NCBI GenBank assembly: GCA_027016055.1
Contig: JALWBF010000161.1
Location: 1-21,817, forward strand
Reading direction: 5' to 3'
Length of the DNA: 21,817 bases
DNA from: Archaeoglobaceae archaeon
Lineage (GTDB): Archaea; Halobacteriota; Archaeoglobi; Archaeoglobales; Archaeoglobaceae
Shown: positions 1 to 5,419 of the stretch, piece after piece
Layout: each line of letters opens with the position of its first letter
Numbering within the stretch: the stretch's first letter is position 1
Notes under the pieces: generated by a model
Seen by the model: the letters and a program-made list of their open reading frames with translations, nothing else
Database searches by the model: none
What the model was told of the DNA's origin: nothing
Translations under genes and position numbers: made by a program

Positions 1-44
1 CGATGGGTGCGATAGCAACCGCGATATGGTTTGCGAAAAGGTGA
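1..44 (+). CDS. C-terminal end of an upstream gene (partial)
   Basis: The frame that ends at the TGA at 42-44 encodes a hydrophobic tail (GAIATAIWFAKR) whose start lies outside the window. The run of small and hydrophobic residues ending in Lys-Arg suggests the last membrane segment of a membrane protein, but too little is visible to name it. It ends four bases before the ATG of the KptA-like gene, so the two are probably co-transcribed. Which protein this is cannot be told from the window. Confidence 0.45.
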   Translation, partial: MGAIATAIWFAKR

Positions 45-48
45 TTTG

Positions 49-681
49 ATGGAGGACATCAGGTTTTGCCCAGAGCACGGATTTTATAGGGGAGAAACTT
101 GCAAGTGCGGAAGGAAGGGCGAACTGATACTTGATAAGGAGAGGGTTGAAAAGTTGGGAAGATTTATCTCCGGTATCTTAAGGCATTTTCCGGATAAGTT
201 CGGGCTTGAGATGGACGAAAACGGCTGGGTTGATTTCGACGAACTCGTTAGGGTTGTTAAGAGGAAATACAGGTGGGCAAACAGGTGGCTGATTAAAGCC
301 ATCGTTTATTCTGATTGGAAGGGCAGATACGAGCTTAAAGATAACAGGATAAGAGCTAGATACGGGCACAGTGTGGATGTTAAGCTGACTGACTATCCGA
401 TTGCCGAGGAAGACGTTCTTTATTACGGAACAGGAGAAGAAGAAGCCCAAAGACTGCTTGAAATAGGGATAAAGCCGGTTAATCAGGCTTACGTCCATTT
501 GTCAACCACGATAGAAAAGTCGGAGGAGGTTGCGAGGCTGAGAACGGATGAGCCGATAATACTAGAGATAGATGCGAAGAAAGCCAGAGAGGACGGGATA
601 AGGATTATAAAGGCTAACGAATTTATAGCCTTAGCTAAGGAGATACCGCCGAAATACATCAAGGGTGTGATTAAGTTATGA
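49..681 (+). CDS. kptA: KptA/Tpt1-family RNA 2'-phosphotransferase, divergent paralogue
   Basis: KptA/Tpt1 enzymes remove a 2'-phosphate from RNA with NAD+, giving ADP-ribose 1'',2''-cyclic phosphate. The 210-residue product has an N-terminal Cys/His cluster (C7, H10, C18, C20) resembling a zinc knuckle. The N-lobe signature GILRHFP (R45-H46) and the IRARYGHS motif (101-108) match the family. In the NAD-binding lobe the usual Tyr-His-Gly-Thr reads YYGTG (125-129), so the family histidine is replaced by Tyr; VHLS (149-152) is present. ATG 49 is chosen because the GGTGA at 40-44 gives a Shine-Dalgarno site; an in-frame TTG at 31 would add six residues. Its stop overlaps the next ATG by four bases. 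A conventional KptA is encoded at 13135-13752, so this copy may have altered activity. Family assignment is secure; retained catalysis is not. Confidence 0.85.
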   Translation: MEDIRFCPEHGFYRGETCKCGRKGELILDKERVEKLGRFISGILRHFPDKFGLEMDENGWVDFDELVRVVKRKYRWANRWLIKAIVYSDWKGRYELKDNRIRARYGHSVDVKLTDYPIAEEDVLYYGTGEEEAQRLLEIGIKPVNQAYVHLSTTIEKSEEVARLRTDEPIILEIDAKKAREDGIRIIKANEFIALAKEIPPKYIKGVIKL

Positions 682-1367
682 GGTGCATAGTTACGGACTG
701 GGATTATATGGACAGTCTGTGCAGAAGGGTAGCGGAGCAAATTATGGATGACGATTTCGAGCCCGAAGTAATAGTTGCATTGGCCAAGGGAGGATGGTTT
801 GCCGGAAGAATTTTGTGCGATCTGTTGGGTTTGGATGAAATCACTAGCTTAAAAGTTGAGCATTACGCTGGAATAAACGAAAGGAAGGATATCAGCGTTA
901 GGTATGTTCCTTCGGATGAGGAGATCAGAGGCAAGAACGTTCTTATAGTCGACGATATAGCCAACACCGGCATGAGCATAAAGAGGGCGAGAGAAGAAAT
1001 CGAAAAATTGGGAGCTAAGGATGTAAGAACGGCGACGCTTCTACTCCTTCACACTTCGAAGTTCATTCCGGATTACTTCGGCGAGTGCTTGGAGGAGTGG
1101 GCTTGGGTTATATTTCCATGGAACTTCGTAGAAGATACTGTAAGCTTGATCGTTACGATAATGAAGGATAGCAGGAAGGATCTATGGACGGAATGGGATA
1201 TAAAGTGGGAGCTTTTCAAGCGGTTCAACTTGGATCCCATCTACTTGGAGATATCACAGCCGGGTAGATTCGAAGAGGTGCTGAGGATAATGGAGAGAAG
1301 GGGTATTATCAACAAGATTAAAGAGGATGACAAAGTATACTGGTCTCTTGCCGAGGAGATCGAATAG
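678..1367 (+). CDS. Purine-type phosphoribosyltransferase with C-terminal helical domain
   Basis: Type I phosphoribosyltransferase of about 229 residues. The PRPP-binding loop is clear: VLIVDDIANTGMS at residues 88-100, preceded by the VIVALAKGGWFAGR strand-turn that binds pyrophosphate. Archaeal proteins of this type (COG2236-like) are usually assigned to hypoxanthine/guanine or related base salvage; the exact base cannot be read from the sequence. Residues from about 165 onward are helix-rich and look like a winged-helix-like tail, which could be regulatory or a dimerisation element. The ATG lies in an ATGA overlap with the kptA stop, so translation is probably coupled. The next gene, MTA phosphorylase, releases adenine, giving a purine-salvage context, although that gene has its own promoter. 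Confidence 0.82.
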   Translation: MRCIVTDWDYMDSLCRRVAEQIMDDDFEPEVIVALAKGGWFAGRILCDLLGLDEITSLKVEHYAGINERKDISVRYVPSDEEIRGKNVLIVDDIANTGMSIKRAREEIEKLGAKDVRTATLLLLHTSKFIPDYFGECLEEWAWVIFPWNFVEDTVSLIVTIMKDSRKDLWTEWDIKWELFKRFNLDPIYLEISQPGRFEEVLRIMERRGIINKIKEDDKVYWSLAEEIE

Positions 1368-1372
1368 CATAG

Positions 1373-1382
1373 TTTTTTAAAT
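1373..1382 (+). promoter_or_regulatory. TATA box for MTA phosphorylase
   Basis: TTTTTTAAAT is centred about 24-25 nt upstream of the ATG at 1402, the distance expected for an archaeal TATA box whose transcript begins at the start codon. No Shine-Dalgarno sequence precedes that ATG, so a leaderless mRNA is inferred. Confidence 0.55.
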
Positions 1383-1401
1383 CTTCTGCTTATTTATGGG
1401 C

Positions 1402-2253
1402 ATGGAAGCCGAAATTGCAATTATCGGCGGAACCGGCGTTTACGAGCAGTCCGCTTTTGAAAACGTTAAAGAGGTGGATATCGACACTCCCTTTGGCAAG
1501 CCTTCGGATAAGATTATCGTCGGCGAATTCGAAGGAAGGAAGGTTGCATTTCTGCCGAGGCACGGCAGAGGGCACGTTTACTCCCCAACCAACGTGCCGT
1601 ATAGGGCGAACATATACGCTTTGAAGAAGTTGGGCGTTGAAAGGATAATAAGCGTATGTGCCGTGGGTTCGCTTAAGGAGGAGATCAAGCCTTTGGATAT
1701 CGTAATTCCCGATCAGCTCTACGACAAGACGAAGTTCAGACCTAATACTTTCTTCGAAGACGTCGTAGTTCACGTCGGTTTTGCCGAACCCTTCTGTCCG
1801 GAACTGAGGAAGATAGCGATAGAAGTTATCGAGGGCTTGGGCTACAGATGCCATCCAAAGGGAACTTACGTCTGCATTGAAGGTCCTCAGTTCTCCACGA
1901 AAGCGGAGTCAGCTGTTCACAGGCAGTTAGGCTTCGACATAATTGGCATGACAGCCTTGCCTGAAGCAAAACTTGCAAGGGAAGCGGAAATATGCTACCT
2001 TACAATAGCCACGGTCACGGATTACGATGTGTGGAAGGAAGAAGAAGTCGACGTCGCGATGGTTCTTGAGAACATGGCTAAGAATGAGGAGAAGGTCAGA
2101 AACATACTGAGAAAGCTTATTCCCGCAATACCCAAGGAAAGAAAATGTCCGTGCAAGGATGCTCTTAAGTTCGCAATAACTACGCATCCGGATAGGATAA
2201 GCTACGAAGTCAGGAGAAAGCTCGGAATATTCCTCGATAAGTATTTAAAGTGA
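1402..2253 (+). CDS. mtnP: S-methyl-5'-thioadenosine phosphorylase
   Basis: Phosphorolyses 5'-methylthioadenosine, the by-product of polyamine synthesis, to adenine and 5-methylthioribose 1-phosphate. The 283-residue protein has the PNP/MTAP family features in order: AIIGGTGVY at the N-terminus, FLPRHGRGH around residue 50, the ISVCAVGSL strand, then IEGPQFST and IIGMTALPEAKLARE near the middle. The Met-Thr-Ala and Pro-Glu-Ala context points to MTAP-type more than inosine/guanosine-type specificity, but archaeal enzymes are often broad. ATG 1402 is preferred over the in-frame ATG at 1396 because it fits the TATA spacing; the difference is two residues. The stop is separated by one base from the convergent cytochrome gene's stop. 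Adenine or hypoxanthine released here could feed the upstream phosphoribosyltransferase. Confidence 0.9.
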   Translation: MEAEIAIIGGTGVYEQSAFENVKEVDIDTPFGKPSDKIIVGEFEGRKVAFLPRHGRGHVYSPTNVPYRANIYALKKLGVERIISVCAVGSLKEEIKPLDIVIPDQLYDKTKFRPNTFFEDVVVHVGFAEPFCPELRKIAIEVIEGLGYRCHPKGTYVCIEGPQFSTKAESAVHRQLGFDIIGMTALPEAKLAREAEICYLTIATVTDYDVWKEEEVDVAMVLENMAKNEEKVRNILRKLIPAIPKERKCPCKDALKFAITTHPDRISYEVRRKLGIFLDKYLK

Positions 2254-2254
2254 T

Positions 2255-3172
2255 CTACTCATGAAGCTCGCCCATATCAAATTCAAAGGACATGTATCTC
2301 CTCTCGGTGACGTTCAGTATTGGAATCTTGGCGTAAGTATGGCAGGCTATGCAGGCTTCATTAGAGCCTTTCATGAGCGTGTTGTTTTCAGCCCATTCTA
2401 TAAACTTTTTATGAGCTGAGAAGTTACCTATAAGCGGATGACAGCGAACGCAGGTTACGTTCCTGCTCATTCCCGGATGGCAGAACGTGCAGTTGAAGTT
2501 GTGATAAGGAGACATGCTCAGTTCAACCGCTACATCCCGATGACATTCGGTGCAGTTTTCTGTTGTTGTCACGTTCACCGCTACGGCAAAAATGCTGAAG
2601 GACGGTAGCTCGGTTTTGTAGTAATAATTCTTTGCGTCCTCTTTTAATAGTTCGGTCTTGAATACCACCCATCTTTGCTCGATAAGCTTCAAAAGAACCA
2701 CTCTGCTCGGATCGTATTTGCCCTTCTCTATCCAAATTTTCGGAACCTCAAATATTACGTAACCCGTAGGCTCAACAGTTTTTCCAGTGCTAACGTCTTT
2801 AAAAACTATCATGAAGTAGTATAGAATGTGGTAATTTTCCGGGGGTCTCGGACCTATAAACTCCCTCAATCTTGATACGTTAACGCTAATTCTCATTTTC
2901 TTAGGTAGCTTAAACACAACCTCAAGGACGCCGATCTTTTCGACTTTTTCCGGCGGTATCCTTACTTTCGTGTATTCGTTCGGATAAACTTCAACAGTCG
3001 AATTGAAGCTTTCATTGGTAAGGTAGTAACACTTGCCCTGCTTAGGCATTACTCTGACGCTTTGCTGTAACGCACAGTTAACTAAGTTTGGAAAGACTAA
3101 GAGACCCAAAATTACTGCCGGTATCATGATCCTGGATCCAAGCAAAATGTAATGTCTCCTCATTATGTTCAT
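2255..3172 (-). CDS. Tetraheme cytochrome c with N-terminal PGF-pre-PGF-like domain
   Basis: Exported electron-transfer protein of 305 residues. Residues 1-33 form a signal peptide (RR, then a hydrophobic stretch). Residues about 35-200 resemble the archaeal surface domain PGF-pre-PGF: VIFEVPKIWIEKG, a VVLLKL strand, then SFSIFAVAV. The C-terminal 100 residues carry four CXXCH haem motifs: CTECH 207-211, CTFCH 228-232, CVRCH 241-245 and CIACH 274-278. That haem region is homologous to the neighbouring cytochrome (shared ELS-x-S after haem 1, and the stretch from the AH-x-x-FI element to EAC-x-ACHTY at haem 4). No C-terminal membrane helix is seen. ATG 3172 is chosen because GGAGAG at 3182-3187 lies nine bases upstream; TTG 3181 would leave no spacing. 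A TATA box at 3211-3218 gives it its own promoter. The assignment of the N-terminal domain is from memory of that family. Confidence 0.88.
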   Translation of the reverse strand: MNIMRRHYILLGSRIMIPAVILGLLVFPNLVNCALQQSVRVMPKQGKCYYLTNESFNSTVEVYPNEYTKVRIPPEKVEKIGVLEVVFKLPKKMRISVNVSRLREFIGPRPPENYHILYYFMIVFKDVSTGKTVEPTGYVIFEVPKIWIEKGKYDPSRVVLLKLIEQRWVVFKTELLKEDAKNYYYKTELPSFSIFAVAVNVTTTENCTECHRDVAVELSMSPYHNFNCTFCHPGMSRNVTCVRCHPLIGNFSAHKKFIEWAENNTLMKGSNEACIACHTYAKIPILNVTERRYMSFEFDMGELHE

Positions 3173-3210
3173 GATGATCAACTCTCCAAAATTAAATATT
3201 GTTAATACCT

Positions 3211-3218
3211 ATATATAT
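3211..3218 (-). promoter_or_regulatory. TATA box of the PGF-pre-PGF cytochrome gene
   Basis: ATATATAT on the minus strand is centred about 42 nt upstream of ATG 3172, predicting a leader of roughly 16 nt that contains the GGAGAG ribosome-binding site at 3182-3187. The layout closely mirrors that of the neighbouring cytochrome gene, which suggests parallel expression. Confidence 0.5.
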
Positions 3219-3225
3219 CTTTTAC

Positions 3226-3306
3226 GAGATTTGTAAAAATGTTAGCATTCTAATCTAAAAGATAAAATATTAATTAAAATATTAATTAAAAAAATTAATA
3301 AAATAA
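3226..3306 (-). terminator. T-rich termination region after the tetraheme cytochrome gene
   Basis: Read on the minus strand this stretch downstream of the cytochrome stop (3314) contains several runs of 4-7 T separated by A residues. Archaeal RNA polymerase terminates at such oligo-T tracts without needing a hairpin. No coding potential is visible. Confidence 0.5.
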
Positions 3307-3313
3307 AGTTAAG

Positions 3314-4090
3314 TTAAGATGTGTTGTATATTCCACTCACGCTACCGGGCCAGCCGCTCCAGTAGCTGGTGTTACCGACACCGCTCGTGTTACCCCATGA
3401 GATTGCGGTAGCGGTGCCGTTGACGATCCAGTTAGTGATCGTCCAGTTGTGGACGCCGTTAGGCAACGTAACTGGATTGGTTATATTTATGTTGAACTCC
3501 AAGCTTCTCTTGTGGTGCCACGTTATCTTAACCGCAACATACGTATGGCAAGCAACACAAGCTTCGGTTGAGTCGGGTAGCATGTTGTCCTTTATGGCTC
3601 TGGCAATGAACGCGTTGTGAGCGGCGAACTTACCGTTATATGTGGCGTTGGAGTAGTTGTAGGGTGAAGTTGCCAATCCACTTATGTTGAATCCACCAGC
3701 AAACGGACCCGGTGCCCATGTCGCCTTACTTGCGTTCATCTGGTGGCACATCATACATGCAACTACGCTCGCTGCATGAGCCTGCTTACCCGGAACAACT
3801 TGGGTGTATGCTCCCGTTACATTAGCGTAAGTTATGCTCAGATTTGACCTGTGGCAAGCTGCACAATCCTGAGGATCAGCCTTGGTTTTGTCACCCCAAT
3901 GGATGTGGAAGTTGCTCAGGCTCAGTTCCTCGAATACGTCAGCGTGACATTTCTGGCATGGAACAGTCCTGTTGTAGCTTAGATTATACCAGTAGTGCTG
4001 ACCGGCAAAGAGTGAGACGGTGTTCGGTAGTATCACTAAGCCCGTCGCTGCTACGATCACTGCCAGCAACAAAGCCTTACCTATGTTCAT
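3314..4090 (-). CDS. Secreted tetraheme cytochrome c, candidate filament or conduit subunit
   Basis: A 258-residue exported protein. Residues 1-30 are a typical signal peptide (MNIGKALLLAVIVAATGLVI, then LFAG). The mature part has four CXXCH motifs: CQKCH 45-49, CAACH 76-80, CMMCH 112-116 and CVACH 178-182. Other histidines (for example 62, 64, 105, 158, 192, 193, 214) could serve as distal ligands. There is no membrane anchor after the signal. The protein has 14 N-x-S/T sequons, and the C-terminal 60 residues are rich in Asn, Thr, Gly and Trp. A strong TATA box and a near-perfect Shine-Dalgarno suggest high expression. Its haem domain is homologous to the adjacent cytochrome. It lies divergent to a Tat hydrogenase, so it may accept electrons from H2. 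Small tetraheme cytochromes of Archaeoglobus veneficus are known to polymerise into extracellular nanowires; whether this is one of them is inference. Confidence 0.9.
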   Translation of the reverse strand: MNIGKALLLAVIVAATGLVILPNTVSLFAGQHYWYNLSYNRTVPCQKCHADVFEELSLSNFHIHWGDKTKADPQDCAACHRSNLSITYANVTGAYTQVVPGKQAHAASVVACMMCHQMNASKATWAPGPFAGGFNISGLATSPYNYSNATYNGKFAAHNAFIARAIKDNMLPDSTEACVACHTYVAVKITWHHKRSLEFNINITNPVTLPNGVHNWTITNWIVNGTATAISWGNTSGVGNTSYWSGWPGSVSGIYNTS

Positions 4091-4093
4091 TAT

Positions 4094-4137
4094 TCACCAC
4101 CTCCTAATATTCAGTTTACCTTTCGAACCTTTATAAA
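4094..4137 (-). promoter_or_regulatory. Strong promoter and Shine-Dalgarno of the tetraheme cytochrome
   Basis: On the minus strand TTTATAAA (4130-4137) lies 43 nt upstream of ATG 4090, predicting a transcript start near 4107. The short leader contains GGAGGTGGTGA (4094-4104), a near-perfect match to the archaeal anti-Shine-Dalgarno, three bases before the ATG. A strong TATA box together with an extended ribosome-binding site is unusual in this window, where most genes look leaderless. Confidence 0.65.
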
Positions 4138-4283
4138 CTTTATTGAAATATTCATTATCATGTATAAACCCTTCGGTTTTTGTTATCCTATTTGTTAGCT
4201 TAGCAACACAATTCCCGTTTTTGTTAATAGATGATACTAAGCAACCAATAATTTAATAATCAAGTAATTATAATTGCAAAAAA

Positions 4284-4292
4284 TTTTAAATA
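4284..4292 (+). promoter_or_regulatory. Putative TATA box of the hydrogenase operon
   Basis: TTTTAAATA in an A-rich setting is the best TATA candidate before the hydrogenase small-subunit gene; it would give a leader of about 70 nt. The rest of 4141-4373 is AT-rich intergenic sequence between two divergent units; no gene or clear operator repeat is visible there. A run of TAA repeats at 4341-4350 is noted without a role. Confidence 0.35.
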
Positions 4293-4382
4293 AAAGTCAT
4301 CGTAATCGTAAATGTTAAGTAAGTTGTGGGTAATAGTCCGTAATAATAATGATAAGAATTAAGTCTTCAAGGGGTGGTTTCC

Positions 4383-5417
4383 GTGAAATTAAATAGGAGG
4401 GATTTTCTCAAACTGGTGGCGGCGATGGGAGCTACAGCGTTCATAACAAATTACAAGGCTGAAATAGTCAGGGCTCTTGAAGAGGTAAAGGATTACTGGC
4501 ACATCTGCTGGTTGAACGGCGCCGCTTGCACCGGTTGCACCATTTCATTCGCGCAAGCTACCGATCCTGATATCCTCGAAATTCTAACAAGTATTACAGT
4601 CGGCAACTCAAGGCTTCCGATAGCTCTGCCGGATTACATGGAAACCATTCATCCGGCCTCCGGCTGGCTCGCTGAACATTTAAAGGAGAGGTGGAAACAT
4701 GGAACGAAAGGTAGGAGGATTCTGATAGTCGAGGGTGCAATTCAGAAGAAAGGATACTGCGTAATCGGCGGTAAGGATTTCAGAGATCACGTTAGGGATT
4801 TGATCGATTACGCCGACCACATTATAGCCTTTGGAGCCTGTGCATGCTTCGGCGGTATTCCGTCATCACATCCAAATCCGAGCGGAGCCATGGGTCTGCA
4901 GGAATTTTTGATGGAAATAGGAAGAGAAGATCTTGCAAAAAAGGTTATAAATATTCCGTGCTGTCCCGGGCATCCAGATCACCTCGTATTAACTCTAACA
5001 TCAGTTATGCTCGGAATTAATTTAGAATTGGATGAACACAACAGACCAAAGATCTTCTTCGGCAGGAACATGCATCTCGCCCTTTGTCCGTATAGACCTT
5101 ATTACGATCTCGGCATATTTGCGACGAAGCCAGGGGAAGAGGGATGCAAATACAAGTTCGGATGCAAAGGGCCGGAAGTCAGAACCGATTGCGCTCTGAG
5201 GAAGTGGAACAATCACGTAAGCTACTGCGTTCAGGTTGGTGCCCCTTGCATAGGATGTGCGGAACCGGGATTTCCAGACAGATTCATACCTTTCTACGAG
5301 CCAATAACCAATAGAAGACCGTTCTTCACCATAGATCCGAACTACATCTGGGTCGGGGGATCGGTCTTAGCCGGCATGGCGGCGTATAAGGTTAAGAAGG
5401 ATAGGAAGGAGGAGTGA
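4383..5417 (+). CDS. [NiFe] hydrogenase small subunit with Tat signal
   Basis: Electron-transfer subunit of a group 1-type uptake [NiFe] hydrogenase, 344 residues. Residues 4-10 (NRRDFLK) are a twin-arginine motif followed by a short hydrophobic segment, so the heterodimer is exported folded to the outer face of the membrane. Proximal 4Fe-4S ligands: C49 and C52 (AACTGC), C153 (GACACFGG) and C193 or C194 (IPCCPGHP). Distal cluster: H231, C235, C255, C261. Medial cluster: C270, C289, C292 (CIGCAEPGF). The CTGC motif lacks the extra cysteine typical of oxygen-tolerant enzymes. The His-to-Cys spacing at the distal cluster is HxxxC and not the usual HxxC. GTG 4383 is chosen because GGGGTGG (4371-4377) lies five bases upstream; GTG 4374 falls inside that site. 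The C-terminus has only a 15-residue hydrophobic stretch, too short for a firm membrane anchor. Confidence 0.93.
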   Translation: MKLNRRDFLKLVAAMGATAFITNYKAEIVRALEEVKDYWHICWLNGAACTGCTISFAQATDPDILEILTSITVGNSRLPIALPDYMETIHPASGWLAEHLKERWKHGTKGRRILIVEGAIQKKGYCVIGGKDFRDHVRDLIDYADHIIAFGACACFGGIPSSHPNPSGAMGLQEFLMEIGREDLAKKVINIPCCPGHPDHLVLTLTSVMLGINLELDEHNRPKIFFGRNMHLALCPYRPYYDLGIFATKPGEEGCKYKFGCKGPEVRTDCALRKWNNHVSYCVQVGAPCIGCAEPGFPDRFIPFYEPITNRRPFFTIDPNYIWVGGSVLAGMAAYKVKKDRKEE

Positions 5418-5419
5418 GC

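Noticed and set aside
1390..1854. 154-codon minus-strand frame opposite mtnP
   Set aside because: It is fully antisense to a well-supported enzyme gene and resembles no family; such shadows are common in this codon usage.
3171..3180. ATGATGATCA near the cytochrome start as a C box
   Set aside because: No CTGA follows at guide distance; the bases are the start-codon region of the minus-strand gene.
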